DNA from: Rhodococcus jostii NBRC 16295
GTDB taxonomy: Bacteria > Actinomycetota > Actinomycetes > Mycobacteriales > Mycobacteriaceae
Direction: 5' to 3'
DNA length: 64,000 nt
NCBI RefSeq assembly: GCF_001894825.1
Contig: NZ_BCWY01000014.1
Coordinates: 93,288-157,287, forward strand
In this document: positions 26,369 through 36,889 of the stretch, in pieces
How the letters are laid out: each line of letters opens with the position of its first letter
Position numbering within the stretch: the stretch's first letter is position 1
The notes under the pieces: generated by a model
Database searches by the model: none
Told to the model about the DNA's origin: nothing
The model's input: only the letters and a program-made list of their open reading frames with translations
Made by a program: the position numbers and the translations under genes

Positions 26369-27570
26369 GCATCGCCCTGGCGGACGACGCGGGGATCGAG
26401 TCCGCACCGGCGCCGGGACCGCCGGCGCGCGCCCAGGCCGTGGCCGAGGTGGCGGCGCGCTGGGCCGCCGACGTCGATCGCGACGCACGCTTTCCTCAGG
26501 AGGCAGTCGACTGTCTGCGGGAACAGCGCCTGCTGTCGTGTGCCGTTCCCCCGGAACTCGGCGGCGAAGGCGCGTCGCTGCGGGACCTGTGCACGATCGC
26601 CCGGACCCTCGGCCGTCACTGCGCCGCCACCGCGATGGTGTTTGCGATGCACCAGACCCAGATCCTCTCGCTCGTACGGCATCCGGGTGGTGCCGGCGTC
26701 TCCGAGTTCCTGCGTGAGGCGGTCGCCGGGCAGTACCTGCTGGCCTCGGCGACGACGGAACTGGGCATCGGCGGCGACGTGCGTCGCAGCACCTGCGCCG
26801 TCGAGCGGACCGGTGGGGTGGTGGCGCTCGTCAAGAACGCCCCCGTCATCTCGTACGGCGAGTACGCCGACGCGATCCTCGCGACCGCGCGGCGCACCCC
26901 GGACAGCCCGCCGAGCGACCAGGTGCTCGTCATCTGCCGCCGCGCCGATCTGACGCTCGAACGCACCGGCGACTGGAACACGCTGGGGCTCCGGGGAACC
27001 TGCAGCCCGGGCTTCGTGCTGCGAGCCGTCACCACCCCCGAACTCGTCGTCGACGATCCCTACTCGGAGATCTCGTCGGCGACGATGCTCCCGGTCTCGC
27101 ATTCGGTGTGGTCCGCGGTGTGGCTCGGGATCGCCGACGCGGCGGTGGAGAAGGCGCGCCGGTACGTGCGGGCGGCAGCACGCAAGCAGCCCGGGGTGGC
27201 GTCGCCGGGCGCGCTGCGTCTCGCCGAGGCGGCCGCCGTGCACCAGCAGTTCTCGGACCTCGTGTTCTCGGCTGCCCGCCGATTCGACGAGTCGGCGTCG
27301 GCGCCCGACGGTTCACCCGACGCCGAAGTTGCCGGCGGAGTGGGCTATTCGCTGGCGATGAACAACCTGAAGGTCACGGCGTCGACACTCGCCGTCGACC
27401 TGGTCGGCCGGGCGCTGCTGATCTGCGGGATCTCGGGGTACCGCGAAGACACGGAGTACTCGCTGGGGCGGCACCTGCGCGACGCGCACGGTGCAGCCGT
27501 CATGGTCAACAACGACCGAATCATGGCCAACTCGGCGCAGATGGCCACGGCATACCGGGGGACGATATGA
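26365..27570 (+). CDS. Acyl-CoA-dehydrogenase-like flavoprotein acting on a carrier-bound substrate (inferred)
   Basis: A 401-aa protein with the acyl-CoA dehydrogenase layout: N-terminal helices (FPQEAVDCLREQRLLSCAVP, PPELGGEGASLRDL), a central beta domain (ASATTELGIGGDVRRSTCAV, NAPVISYGEYADAILATARR) and a C-terminal helical bundle. It is divergent from true fatty-acyl enzymes and I could not place the catalytic Glu with certainty. The GTG start at 26365 overlaps the carrier-protein stop (GTGA). Its position between a carrier protein and the ligase suggests dehydrogenation of an aminoacyl- or acyl-S-carrier intermediate, as in NRPS-linked prolyl-carrier dehydrogenases. Confidence 0.85.
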   Translation: MSIALADDAGIESAPAPGPPARAQAVAEVAARWAADVDRDARFPQEAVDCLREQRLLSCAVPPELGGEGASLRDLCTIARTLGRHCAATAMVFAMHQTQILSLVRHPGGAGVSEFLREAVAGQYLLASATTELGIGGDVRRSTCAVERTGGVVALVKNAPVISYGEYADAILATARRTPDSPPSDQVLVICRRADLTLERTGDWNTLGLRGTCSPGFVLRAVTTPELVVDDPYSEISSATMLPVSHSVWSAVWLGIADAAVEKARRYVRAAARKQPGVASPGALRLAEAAAVHQQFSDLVFSAARRFDESASAPDGSPDAEVAGGVGYSLAMNNLKVTASTLAVDLVGRALLICGISGYREDTEYSLGRHLRDAHGAAVMVNNDRIMANSAQMATAYRGTI

Positions 27571-28517
27571 GCACGGATGTAGCAGTGGAGCGGGACGAAA
27601 CGAGCGAACTCGAGCTGGCCCGGCGCGCGTTCCGGGCAGAACTGCTGGAGGCCGGACTGCTCGTGGACACGTCCGTCCCGGGTCTCTACGGGCGGTCGGG
27701 GTTGTTCGAGGACGTCGTCGACGGCATCGACGCGGTCGTGCGGGCAGCGGGTCCGGGTGCGGCCGCGGCGCGGTTCCGGTTTCCTCCGGTGTTCCCGCGC
27801 ACCAGTTTCGAGCGCACCGATTACATCGCGTCGTTCCCCAATCTGACCGGTGCCGTCAACACGTTCACGGGTACCAATGCCGAGCACGCCCAGTTGCTGG
27901 CGGCGCGGGCCGAGGGGCGGAGCTGGGACAAGTGGCTCGAACCGACGGACACGATGCTCGTGTCGGCGGCCTGCCACCCGGCGTACCCGATGTTCACGGG
28001 TGCGTTGCCCGACGGCGGCGCGCTGCTGGACGTGTACGGCTACTGCTTCCGGCACGAGCCCGCGTTCGACCCCGCCCGCATGCAGGCGTTCCGGATGCAC
28101 GAGTTCGTGCGGATCGGCACGGCGGATCAGGCCGCGAATCATCGTGATTCGTGGATCGAGCGCGGGCTGGAGGTGCTGTCCGACCTGTGGCTGGACGCCA
28201 CCCCGGTCGTCGCCAACGATCCGTTCTTCGGCCGGGTGGGACGCATGCTCGCCGCCAACCAGCGCGAGGAGAACCTCAAGACCGAGCTGACGGTGCGCCT
28301 GTACGGCGACCTCGACGAGGGGACCGCAATCGTCTCGTGCAACTGCCACCAGGACCACTTCGGGGTCACGTTCGACATCGTGACCGCGGACGGGGGCGTC
28401 GCGCACAGCGCGTGTGTGGGATTCGGGATGGAACGGATCGCCCTCGCGATGCTCCGGACCCACGGCATGGACCCGTCGCGCTGGCCGAGTGCGGTGAAAG
28501 CCCGGATGTCGCTGTGA
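27567..28517 (+). CDS. Amino acid:[carrier protein] ligase (seryl-tRNA-synthetase-like, class II)
   Basis: A 316-aa class II aminoacyl-tRNA-synthetase catalytic core without the N-terminal tRNA-binding arm. Motif 2 is FRHEPAFDP (Arg162, Glu164) and motif 3 is GFGMERIALAML (Arg290). Cys136 (AACHPAYP), Glu164 or Glu179, and Cys283 (SACVGFGMER) are in place for the active-site zinc of atypical SerRS. This set defines the known aa:CP ligases, which adenylate Gly or Ala and load it on a phosphopantetheinylated carrier protein instead of tRNA. The carrier protein and its PPTase are encoded just upstream. The amino acid cannot be read with certainty. Confidence 0.88.
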   Translation: MSTDVAVERDETSELELARRAFRAELLEAGLLVDTSVPGLYGRSGLFEDVVDGIDAVVRAAGPGAAAARFRFPPVFPRTSFERTDYIASFPNLTGAVNTFTGTNAEHAQLLAARAEGRSWDKWLEPTDTMLVSAACHPAYPMFTGALPDGGALLDVYGYCFRHEPAFDPARMQAFRMHEFVRIGTADQAANHRDSWIERGLEVLSDLWLDATPVVANDPFFGRVGRMLAANQREENLKTELTVRLYGDLDEGTAIVSCNCHQDHFGVTFDIVTADGGVAHSACVGFGMERIALAMLRTHGMDPSRWPSAVKARMSL

Positions 28518-29479
28518 CGTCCCGCCTGATCGATATCTCGCCGGACGCGTACGAGCCGCACCCCATCCACTCCGACGAGCGGACCTGGACCGAGACGAAC
28601 TGCTACCTCGATCTGTGGGTGGAGATCCTCCACTCGCTCGGGCTGGATCCGGTTCCTGCCGCCGCGTGCGCGTTCGGCGCCAGGTTCGACGGAGCGCAGT
28701 GGACGTTCCTGAAGTTCAAGACCGAGGATCTGTTCGCGCTGTACGGGATCGACGTGGGGGAGATGAACGTCTGGCGCCGGGTTCTCGACCACGTCGAGGA
28801 CAACCTCGCGGCAGGAATGCTGTCGACCGTCGAGGTGGATGCGCACTGGCTCCCGGACACGGTGGGCACCGGCTACCACGAGACCCATACCAAGACCACG
28901 ATCGTCGCGAACCGCATCGACAGGGACGCCGGTGTGCTCGAGTACTTCCACAACAGCGGCTATCACCGGTTGACCGGCGACGACTTTCGCGGGTTGTTCG
29001 GACTCGGCGACGCCGGACCGGCGCCGTTCACGCCCTACGTGGAGCAGGTCCGGTTCGACGGGGATCCCGGATTCCGGGTGGACCGCTTCGATTCGGTGCT
29101 GCGGCATCATCTCGCCACGCGACCGGACGGAAATCCGGTGCGCGCTCTCGGCGAGCGGGTGGTCGCCGACGTGCCCTGGATCCGCGACGCCGGTATCGAG
29201 ACGTTCCACCTGTGGACGTTCGGCGTGTTGCGGCAGTGCGGGGCCACGGCGGAACTGGCCGCCGACGTCTGCGAGTACCTCGAGCGCAACGGATTCGCGG
29301 GAGCCGGTGCGTACGCGCCGGGTTTCCGGGCGGTGGCGCAGGGAGCGAAGAGCGTCCAGTTCCAGATGGCGCGGGCGGCCCGCGGACGTACCGTCGACCC
29401 GTCGGCGCAGCTCGACGGAATGGCCGAGGCGTGGGAACGGTCGGTGGACGGCGTGGCGCGCGCAGTCGGACGCGCGTAG
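28514..29479 (+). CDS. DUF1839-family protein linked to the aa:CP ligase
   Basis: A 321-aa protein that I recognise, with moderate certainty, as DUF1839: HPIHSDERTWTETNCYLDLW start, FGARFDGAQWTFLKFKTEDL, LFALYGIDVGEMNVWR, HWLPDTVGTGYHETHTKTT and EYFHNSGYHRL. Conserved His, Glu, Cys and Asn residues suggest an enzyme, perhaps a transferase that takes the aminoacyl group from the carrier protein. The family often sits beside aa:CP ligases (recalled). The GTG start at 28514 overlaps the ligase stop by 4 nt. No transmembrane segment is present, so it is probably cytoplasmic. Confidence 0.8.
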   Translation: MTSRLIDISPDAYEPHPIHSDERTWTETNCYLDLWVEILHSLGLDPVPAAACAFGARFDGAQWTFLKFKTEDLFALYGIDVGEMNVWRRVLDHVEDNLAAGMLSTVEVDAHWLPDTVGTGYHETHTKTTIVANRIDRDAGVLEYFHNSGYHRLTGDDFRGLFGLGDAGPAPFTPYVEQVRFDGDPGFRVDRFDSVLRHHLATRPDGNPVRALGERVVADVPWIRDAGIETFHLWTFGVLRQCGATAELAADVCEYLERNGFAGAGAYAPGFRAVAQGAKSVQFQMARAARGRTVDPSAQLDGMAEAWERSVDGVARAVGRA

Positions 29480-31944
29480 TGGATCTTCTCGCCGACGCTC
29501 GGTGGCGGTGCGCGGCAACGGAACCCGGATCGGTCACCGAGCCGTCGGAGTTGGCGGGCGCGGCGGGTCCTTGGTATCCGGCGGAGGTGCCGGGCACCGC
29601 GGCGGGTGCCGTCCGGGCGGCCGACGGCGCGACGGCGGCGCGCGCGGTGAACACCGACGCGGTGGACTGGTGGTTCGTCACCGAGGTGCCGGGCGCCGGC
29701 CCGGGACCGTGGCGGCTCGAATTCGACGGTCTCGCCTCGCCCGCCGAGGTGTGGGTCGGTGACGATCGCGTGCTGTCGTCGGAGTCGATGTTCGTGCCGG
29801 CCTCGGTCGAACTCGCTTGTCTGCCCGGCACGGTGACGCTGGCGATCCGATTCCTCTCGCTCGACGCCGCCCTCCGCCGCCGCAGACCGCGCGGACGCTG
29901 GCGGTCTTCGCTGGTGAGCGCGCAGGGGTTGCGCTGGATGCGCACCAGCCTGCTCGGCCGCGCGTCGGTGTACGGCCGGGTGCCGGCGCCCGTCGGGCCG
30001 TGGCGGCCGGTACGACTGCACGACGGCGGCGCGCCCCTGGTGTCGGACCGGCACGTGGTCACGACCGTGGACGACGGGACCGGGGTACTGGACCTCTCCG
30101 TGCGCGTGCATCACGGTGGCGGGCCCGTAGCCGTGGTCCGGCTCGGCGACCTCGCCGTGCAGGCGACCGTCGTCGACACCGAGGCCACCGTGCGCGAAGT
30201 GCGCGCACACATCCGCGTCCCCGACGTCCGGTTGTGGTGGCCCCACACCCACGGCGTCCCGGCGACGTATCCGCTGAGCATCGTCCTGGGCGAGCACGCC
30301 GTCGACCTCGGTGCGGTCGGATTCCGCACCGTGCGCGCGGCCCGCGGCGACGGCGGGTTCCGGCTGTCCGTCAACGGGGTCGACGTGTACTGCCGCGGCG
30401 CCGTATGGACCCCGGTCGATCCGATCGGGCTGGGTGGCCGGTCGCAGAAGCGGGAGACTCTCGAGCGGGTGGTCGAGGCCGGACTCAACATGGTCCGGGT
30501 ACCTGGCACGTTGCTGTACGAGGACGCCGCGTTCTGGGACGACTGTGCCGAACTCGGTGTCATGGTGTGGCAGGACGCGATGCTGTCGACGTTCGACCCG
30601 CCGGACGACGAGCCGTTTCTGGACCTCCTGACCGCCGAGATCGAGGCCGTGCTCCGGCCGCTGTCCGGCAACCCGGCGCTCACCGTGTTCAGCGGGGGAA
30701 GCGAGACGGAACAGCAACCGGCGCTGCTCGGGTTGCCGTCGCCGCACCTGGCGGCGGTGCACGACGTGATTCCCGCGGCGGTCGCGGAGACCGCACCCGG
30801 GGTGGTGCCGGTGTCCTCGTCACCGTCCGCACCGCCGGGCAGCGGCGCGCTCGCGACCCATGTCGGGACCGGTGTCGCCCACTACTTCGGCATCGGCGGC
30901 TACCGGCTTCCCCTGTCCGACGTCCGGCAGGCCGGGGTGCGGTTTGCCGCCGAGTGCCTGGCGTTCTCGATCCCCCCGTCGAACTCGGTGATCGAAGCCG
31001 AGTTCGGTAGCCTCGCGGCCGCCGGTCACCATCCCCGCTGGAAGGCGGCGGTGCCGAGGGACAATGGGGCGTCGTGGGACTTCGAGGACGTCCGCGACCA
31101 CTATGTGCGGACGCTGTTCGGTGGGGAGCCGTCGACGGTCCGCTGGAGCGACCCCGAGCGGTATCTCGCCCTCGGCCGGGCCGCGATCTGCGAGGCCTTC
31201 GCGGCGACTCTCGGCTATTGGCGCCGGCCCGGGTCGGGATGCGACGGGGCGCTGGTGCTGTCGCTGCGTGACCTCGAACCCGGCGCCGGGTGGGGGCTGC
31301 TCGACTCCGACGGCAGGCCGAAGGCGCCGTGGTTCGTGATGCGGCGGCTCTCGCAGCCGGTGGCGGTGCTGCTCGCCGAGGACGGGATGGACGGACTGCG
31401 GATCGACGCGGTCAACGACACCGACCGCCCGGTGGCAGGGGAGTTGCGGGTGCAGGTCCACACCCGGACGGGAACCCGGGCGTTCGACGTCTCCGAGCCG
31501 GTGACGGTGGCCGCGCACGCCGCCCGCCGGTGGTCGCTCGACACGCTGCTCGGGCGGTTCACCGACGCCACGCACGTCCACCGTTTCGGCCCCCGCGGAT
31601 ACGAGAGTGTGACCGTCACGTTGTCGGGCGAGGACGTCGTCGCCGAGGCCGTCCACCTCGTCGGCGGCCCGGCACGTCCGCTCGAACGCACCGTGGGACT
31701 GACGGCGGCCGCGCGGCAGACGGCGTCCGGAGATTGGGTGGTCGACGTCGGGACCGAGGGCGCTGCGCAGTACGTCCACCTCGAACTCGGCGGCTTCGAA
31801 CCGGCCGACTCCTGGTTTCATCTGCCACCCGGTGGCACCCGGATCGTGCCGGTGCGCAGGACCGGGACCGCGGATACGGTGACGGGGCACGTGGGGGCGC
31901 TGAACTCGATCGCCGTCGCCCGGGTCGCACCCGCCTCCGCCTGA
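29479..31944 (+). CDS. Glycoside hydrolase family 2 protein, beta-mannosidase-like
   Basis: An 821-aa protein: N-terminal jelly-roll ([51 protein letters not shown]), an Ig-like domain, a TIM barrel starting [20 protein letters not shown], and C-terminal beta domains. The acid/base Glu would be in [10 protein letters not shown] (about residue 406, normally WxGNNE) and the nucleophile in [12 protein letters not shown] (about residue 490, normally SEFGFQ). Both Glu residues are kept, but in altered context. No signal peptide is seen, so it is cytoplasmic and could process or transfer a glycosyl-linked product. It starts at the GTG at 29479, overlapping the preceding TAG by one base. Confidence 0.82.
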   Translation: MDLLADARWRCAATEPGSVTEPSELAGAAGPWYPAEVPGTAAGAVRAADGATAARAVNTDAVDWWFVTEVPGAGPGPWRLEFDGLASPAEVWVGDDRVLSSESMFVPASVELACLPGTVTLAIRFLSLDAALRRRRPRGRWRSSLVSAQGLRWMRTSLLGRASVYGRVPAPVGPWRPVRLHDGGAPLVSDRHVVTTVDDGTGVLDLSVRVHHGGGPVAVVRLGDLAVQATVVDTEATVREVRAHIRVPDVRLWWPHTHGVPATYPLSIVLGEHAVDLGAVGFRTVRAARGDGGFRLSVNGVDVYCRGAVWTPVDPIGLGGRSQKRETLERVVEAGLNMVRVPGTLLYEDAAFWDDCAELGVMVWQDAMLSTFDPPDDEPFLDLLTAEIEAVLRPLSGNPALTVFSGGSETEQQPALLGLPSPHLAAVHDVIPAAVAETAPGVVPVSSSPSAPPGSGALATHVGTGVAHYFGIGGYRLPLSDVRQAGVRFAAECLAFSIPPSNSVIEAEFGSLAAAGHHPRWKAAVPRDNGASWDFEDVRDHYVRTLFGGEPSTVRWSDPERYLALGRAAICEAFAATLGYWRRPGSGCDGALVLSLRDLEPGAGWGLLDSDGRPKAPWFVMRRLSQPVAVLLAEDGMDGLRIDAVNDTDRPVAGELRVQVHTRTGTRAFDVSEPVTVAAHAARRWSLDTLLGRFTDATHVHRFGPRGYESVTVTLSGEDVVAEAVHLVGGPARPLERTVGLTAAARQTASGDWVVDVGTEGAAQYVHLELGGFEPADSWFHLPPGGTRIVPVRRTGTADTVTGHVGALNSIAVARVAPASA

Positions 31945-32063
31945 TCCGGACCCCGGTCCGTCCGTGTGCGATATCGACTAGGCTGGCTCAGTCCGCAACT
32001 GGCCGCCCGCCCCGGCCCGAGCTGTTCGCCGGCAGTTCGTCATCACTGCTCAGGAGTGCGTCG

Positions 32064-35000
32064 TTGTCTTCCCCGCTCATCGCTGCCGAGCCCTCGTCCG
32101 CAGACACCCCGCTCGCCGGTCTGGCGAAGATCGCGCTGGGCGACGGCGTCGTCGCGCAGGTGACCGAGGCACTCGGACGCCGTCACCTCGACGTCGTCGC
32201 TCCCGGACCGGCCCGGCCGTTCGTGGCCGCGGCCCTCGCCGAACGCACCCACCTGCTGCTGGTCACCGCGACCGGTCGTGAGGCCGACGACCTCACCGCC
32301 GAACTGCAGGAGATGATCGGCGACGCCGTGGCGCAGTTCCCGTCCTGGGAGACGCTGCCGCACGAGCGGCTGTCGCCGACCGCCGACACGGTCGGTCGCC
32401 GCGTGGAAGTGCTCCGCCGACTGGCGCGGCCGGACGACCGCTCGTACGGCGCCCCGCTGCAGGTCATCGTCACCACGGTCCGCTCGCTGGTGCAGCCCAT
32501 GGCCCCCGGCCTCGGGGAGATCGAGCCCGTCACGCTGCGCGTGGGTGTGGAGCACGACTTCGACGGGCTGATCCAGCGGCTCGTGGAGATGGCGTACACA
32601 CGCGTCGACATGGTGGGCAAGCGCGGCGAGTTCGCCGTCCGCGGCGGCATTCTGGACCTGTTCTCACCGACCGCGGACCATCCCGTGCGCGTCGAGTTCT
32701 GGGGCGACGAGGTCACCGAGTTGCGCGCGTTCTCCGTGGCGGACCAGCGGTCGCTGGCCGAACTCGAGATCGACGCCGTGATCGCGCCGCCCTGCCGCGA
32801 ACTGTTGCTCACCGAGGACGTCCGCGACCGGGCAGCTCAGCTCGCGGTCGACAACCAGGCCGACGCCGCGCTCGTCGAGATGCTCGACAAGATGTCGGCC
32901 GGCATCCCGGTCGAGGGCATGGAGGCGCTGCTGCCGGTGCTGCGACCGGGGCAGCTCCAACTGCTCACCGACGTGTTGCCCGACGGCGCGCACGTGCTCC
33001 TGTGCGATCCGGAGAAGATCAGGACGCGCGCCACCGACCTGGTGCGCACCGGTCAGGAATTCCTCGAGGCGTCGTGGACGGCGGCGTCGATCGGCGGCGC
33101 CGTCCCGCTCGACACGTCGGTGTTGAAGGCCGACGGCATCGACCTCGGCGCCTCCGCGTACCGCTCGCTCAGGCAGGTCCGTGAGTCCGCGGAGGCCGCG
33201 GGACTGCCGTGGTGGACGCTGAGCCCGCTCGCGTCCGGGAGCGGCGAGGAACTGGAGTTGGCGATCACGCCGGCACCGCAGGTACGCGGTTCCGACGACT
33301 TGTTGTCGGAACTGTTCGTGAGCCTGCGGGCACACGTGACCACCGGCGGCCGGGCCGTCGTCGTGGTTGCCGGCGCCGGCACCGCGCATCGAGTCCTCGA
33401 GCGTCTGCGCGAGGCCGAGGTGCCCGCGGCGGAACTCGCACCCGGTTCCGAACCCGCGCGCGGTCAGGTGGGAGTGCTGCGCGGTTCGCTCCACGACGGC
33501 CTGGTGTTCCCCGGCGACGATTCCACCCCCGGACTCGTCATCGTCACCGAGGCCGACCTCACCGGCAACCGGGTGGCCGCGGTCGGCGACGGCAAGCGGC
33601 TGCCGGCGAAGCGCCGCAACCAGGTGGACCCGCTGGCCCTGACGGCCGGCGACATGGTGGTGCACGACCAGCACGGCATCGGGCGGTTCGTCGAGATGGT
33701 CGAGCGCACCATCGGCGGCGCACGGCGCGAGTACCTCGTGATCGAGTACGCCGCCAGCAAGCGCGGCCATCCGGGCGACCGATTGTTCGTCCCGATGGAG
33801 TCGCTGGACCAGTTGTCGCGGTACGTCGGCGGCGAACTGCCCGCGCTCAGCAAGCTCGGCGGTTCCGACTGGGCCAACACGAAACGCAAGGCGCGCAAGG
33901 CGGTTCGAGAGATCGCCGGCGAGCTCGTCCAGTTGTACGCGGCACGCCAGGCCGCGCCCGGTCATGCGTTCGGCCCCGACACCCCGTGGCAGAAGGAGAT
34001 GGAGGACGCCTTCGCGTTCACCGAGACCCACGACCAGCTGACGGTCATCAGCGAGGTCAAGGCCGACATGGAGAAGGCGGTCCCGATGGACCGCGTCGTC
34101 ATCGGCGACGTCGGTTACGGCAAGACGGAGATCGCGGTGCGGGCGGCGTTCAAGGCCGTGCAGGACGGCAAGCAGGTGGCGGTCCTGGTGCCGACGACGC
34201 TCCTCGCCCAGCAGCACCTGCAGACGTTCACCGAGCGCATGGCGGCGTTCCCGGTGAAAGTGCGTGGGCTCTCCCGCTTCACGGATGCGGGGGATTCCAA
34301 GGAGATCATCGCGGGCATGGCCGACGGCGAGATCGACGTGGTGGTCGGCACCCACCGGCTGCTGCAGACCGCGGTCCGGTGGAAGGACCTCGGTCTCGTG
34401 ATCGTCGACGAGGAGCAGCGCTTCGGTGTGGAACACAAGGAACACATCAAGGCACTGCGGACACACGTCGATGTTCTCACCATGTCGGCGACGCCGATCC
34501 CGCGAACGCTCGAGATGAGCATGGCGGGCATCCGGGAGATGTCCACGATCCTCACGCCGCCGGAGGAACGGCACCCGATTCTCACGTATGTCGGTGCGTA
34601 CGCCGACAAGCAGGTGGCCGCGGCCATCCGACGGGAACTGCTTCGCGACGGGCAGGTGTTCTACGTCCACAACCGGGTCAGCTCGATCGACAAGGCGGCC
34701 CAGCGGATCCGCGACCTCGTGCCCGAGGCGCGCGTGGCGGTGGCGCATGGCCAGATGAACGAGGACACCCTCGAGCGGACCGTGCAGGGTTTCTGGGAAC
34801 GCGACTACGACGTGCTGGTGTGCACCACCATCATCGAGACGGGTCTCGACATCTCCAACGCCAACACGCTGATCGTCGAACGCGCCGACTCGCTCGGCCT
34901 GTCGCAGCTGCACCAGCTGCGTGGCCGCGTCGGTCGAAGCCGTGAACGCGGATATGCGTACTTCCTGTACCCGCCCGAGAAGCCGCTCACCGAGACGGCG

Positions 35001-35714
35001 TACGACCGCCTCGCGACCATTTCGCAGAACTCCGACCTCGGTGCCGGTATGGCGGTCGCGATGAAGGACCTCGAGATCCGTGGCGCCGGAAACGTGCTGG
35101 GCGCCGAGCAGTCCGGTCACGTGGCGGGTGTCGGGTTCGATCTGTACGTGCGACTGGTGGGGGAGGCCGTCGAGGCGTTCCGTGCGGCCGCGGACGGCAA
35201 GCCGATCACGACGGACGACGCCCCGAAGGAAGTCCGCATCGACCTGCCCGTCGACGCGCACATTCCGCCCGACTACGTCACCAGCGACCGTCTCCGGCTC
35301 GAGGGGTACCGCAAGCTCGCGGCGGCGACGGAACTCGACGGCATCACCGCCGTGGTGGACGAACTCGTCGACCGGTACGGGCCGCTCCCCGAGGAGGTCC
35401 GGCGACTGGTCTCGGTGGCCAAACTGCGGCTGCTGGCCCGCGCGCACGGGCTCGAGGAGATCGCCGTGGTCGGCACGCAGCTGAAGATCTCGCCGATGCC
35501 GCTGCCGGACTCGAAGCAGCTGCGTCTCAAGCGCATCTACCCGAGCGCCCAGTACCGTGCCACCACCGGCATGGTGCAGCTGCCGCTGCCCCGTGCGGGC
35601 TCGGGCGGGATCGGCGCGGAGCGGGTGCGCGACGTGGAACTGCTGCAGTACATCGCCGATTTCGTGCTCGCGCTGGACGGCAAGGCCGCCGGGTCCGTGG
35701 TGATGGAGGCCTGA
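32064..35714 (+). CDS. mfd: Transcription-repair coupling factor
   Basis: A 1216-aa DNA translocase that removes stalled RNA polymerase and recruits UvrA. In order: UvrB-homology region ([20 protein letters not shown]), RNA-polymerase-interacting domain ([20 protein letters not shown]), helicase motifs ([19 protein letters not shown]alker [22 protein letters not shown], then [17 protein letters not shown]) and the C-terminal TRCF domain. The TTG start at 32064 is chosen because AGGAG lies 7 nt upstream and the frame above it is the shadow of the GH2 gene. It is a backbone gene, directly followed by mazG. Confidence 0.97.
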   Translation: MSSPLIAAEPSSADTPLAGLAKIALGDGVVAQVTEALGRRHLDVVAPGPARPFVAAALAERTHLLLVTATGREADDLTAELQEMIGDAVAQFPSWETLPHERLSPTADTVGRRVEVLRRLARPDDRSYGAPLQVIVTTVRSLVQPMAPGLGEIEPVTLRVGVEHDFDGLIQRLVEMAYTRVDMVGKRGEFAVRGGILDLFSPTADHPVRVEFWGDEVTELRAFSVADQRSLAELEIDAVIAPPCRELLLTEDVRDRAAQLAVDNQADAALVEMLDKMSAGIPVEGMEALLPVLRPGQLQLLTDVLPDGAHVLLCDPEKIRTRATDLVRTGQEFLEASWTAASIGGAVPLDTSVLKADGIDLGASAYRSLRQVRESAEAAGLPWWTLSPLASGSGEELELAITPAPQVRGSDDLLSELFVSLRAHVTTGGRAVVVVAGAGTAHRVLERLREAEVPAAELAPGSEPARGQVGVLRGSLHDGLVFPGDDSTPGLVIVTEADLTGNRVAAVGDGKRLPAKRRNQVDPLALTAGDMVVHDQHGIGRFVEMVERTIGGARREYLVIEYAASKRGHPGDRLFVPMESLDQLSRYVGGELPALSKLGGSDWANTKRKARKAVREIAGELVQLYAARQAAPGHAFGPDTPWQKEMEDAFAFTETHDQLTVISEVKADMEKAVPMDRVVIGDVGYGKTEIAVRAAFKAVQDGKQVAVLVPTTLLAQQHLQTFTERMAAFPVKVRGLSRFTDAGDSKEIIAGMADGEIDVVVGTHRLLQTAVRWKDLGLVIVDEEQRFGVEHKEHIKALRTHVDVLTMSATPIPRTLEMSMAGIREMSTILTPPEERHPILTYVGAYADKQVAAAIRRELLRDGQVFYVHNRVSSIDKAAQRIRDLVPEARVAVAHGQMNEDTLERTVQGFWERDYDVLVCTTIIETGLDISNANTLIVERADSLGLSQLHQLRGRVGRSRERGYAYFLYPPEKPLTETAYDRLATISQNSDLGAGMAVAMKDLEIRGAGNVLGAEQSGHVAGVGFDLYVRLVGEAVEAFRAAADGKPITTDDAPKEVRIDLPVDAHIPPDYVTSDRLRLEGYRKLAAATELDGITAVVDELVDRYGPLPEEVRRLVSVAKLRLLARAHGLEEIAVVGTQLKISPMPLPDSKQLRLKRIYPSAQYRATTGMVQLPLPRAGSGGIGAERVRDVELLQYIADFVLALDGKAAGSVVMEA

Positions 35715-35718
35715 CCTG

Positions 35719-36585
35719 ATGACGGTGGTTCTGCTCGACCCGTTGCGGCCCACGACCATCCCGATGGAGGCCGTCGGGTTGGTCGGTGACGGCGTGGAGT
35801 TCACCGACGAGGTTCCCGACGACGTGCGGACGTTGCTGCGCGCCGCACCGGGGGCCGCCGTCCTGATCAGTACCGATCCCGACCATCCGACAGTGCGTGA
35901 GTGGGTCGCGGCAGGCTCCCGAGTCGTCGCGGCACCGAAAGTGCCGGGCGACAACCTCGTCGAGGCCGCCGAGGTGATGGACCGGTTGTGGAGCTACGGC
36001 GGCTGGGAAGTGACGCAGACGCACCGGACCCTGTCGCACTATCTCGTCGAGGAGACGTACGAGGTGCTGGATGCGATCGAGTCCGCCGAACCCGGTGATC
36101 TGCGAGAAGAGCTCGGCGACTTGCTGCTGCAGGTTCTGTTCCATTCGCGCATCGCGTCGGCCGCGGGCAACTTCGACGTCGACGACGTCGCCGCGACCCT
36201 GGTCGCGAAACTCGTGCACCGCAGCCCCCATCTCGGCCAGGACGTCGTGGGCCCGATCGACATCGCCGAGCAGGAACGGGCGTGGGAGATCCGGAAGGCG
36301 GCGGAGAAGGCCCGCAGCTCCTGCCTCGACGGCATCGCGATGAGTCAGCCGGCGGCGTCGCTGGCGGCGAAGGTCGTCGCCCGCGCAGGCAAGGCGGGTT
36401 TGCCGTCCGAGCTGGTGCCCACGGAGATCACTGCTGACAGCGCGGCGGTGGTCGCCGCCGAGTCGCGGCTGCAGGCGGCGACACACGACCTCATCGCCCG
36501 TATCCGCGCGGCCGAGAACGCTGCGCGCGCGGCGGGGAAGAGCGAACTCGCCCCCGCGGACTGGCTCGGTTACTGGACGTCCTGA
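35719..36585 (+). CDS. mazG: Nucleoside triphosphate pyrophosphohydrolase MazG
   Basis: A 288-aa house-cleaning NTP pyrophosphatase. The MazG core is LWSYGGWEVTQTHRTLSHYL followed by the Mg-binding EETYEVLDAIE and EELGDLLLQVLFHSRIA. The N-terminal 90 residues form the extra domain seen in mycobacterial MazG. The ATG at 35719 follows the mfd stop by 4 nt, so they are one unit. Downstream the backbone is broken by the second accessory segment. Confidence 0.95.
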   Translation: MTVVLLDPLRPTTIPMEAVGLVGDGVEFTDEVPDDVRTLLRAAPGAAVLISTDPDHPTVREWVAAGSRVVAAPKVPGDNLVEAAEVMDRLWSYGGWEVTQTHRTLSHYLVEETYEVLDAIESAEPGDLREELGDLLLQVLFHSRIASAAGNFDVDDVAATLVAKLVHRSPHLGQDVVGPIDIAEQERAWEIRKAAEKARSSCLDGIAMSQPAASLAAKVVARAGKAGLPSELVPTEITADSAAVVAAESRLQAATHDLIARIRAAENAARAAGKSELAPADWLGYWTS

Positions 36586-36889
36586 TACAGGGTCGATCAG
36601 CTCTATCGCTCGAGTTTGCCAAAATGTAACTGAGTGATGAATCACCCTCGTGTTCGTAGTGCGAGAAAAACAAACCTGAGGTAGTTTAAAACGCGCATAG
36701 AAGACCAGTTGGTTGCAAACATGTGTTTCGGAGAACCGTGAGGTCCTCCGAGGAGGGTGTTTGTGGGCTTCGCGCACTGCACGTGGTGGGTATCCGAGCT
36801 TCGGTCGGGCGAGGGCCGGTACCCACAGGGGACCACACATTGTGATGCTTCCGGGCCGAGTCGATTGCCCGACGATGAGAGACGGACAC
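36586..36889 (+). promoter_or_regulatory. 304-nt promoter and structured leader before the polysaccharide cluster
   Basis: Gene-free. The first half is AT-rich (36619-36705) with GTGAT-N2-ATCAC at 36634-36645 as a possible operator. The second half looks like a structured leader: palindrome CCTCC-GA-GGAGG at 36745-36756, then a closing stem GTGGGTA (36786-36792) with TACCCAC (36830-36836) enclosing a smaller CCGA...TCGG hairpin. The arrangement resembles a cis-regulatory RNA, but I cannot match it to a known riboswitch class. Confidence 0.45.

Noticed and set aside
28615..29478. Upstream extension of the GH2 gene
   Set aside because: It runs in another frame over the DUF1839 gene; the GTG at 29479 is adjacent to the DUF1839 stop and begins recognisable GH2 sequence.
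31290..32063. Upstream extension of mfd over the GH2 gene
   Set aside because: Arg-rich shadow; the TTG at 32064 has AGGAG 7 nt upstream and matches the start of Mfd proteins.
32664..35954. Very long open frame antisense to mfd
   Set aside because: It is a shadow of the mfd reading frame caused by high-GC codon use; the translation is low-complexity and has no domain pattern.
36700..36889. c-di-AMP (ydaO-type) or c-di-GMP riboswitch in the leader
   Set aside because: Stems are present, but I could not find the conserved aptamer bases of either class; retained only as a structured leader.
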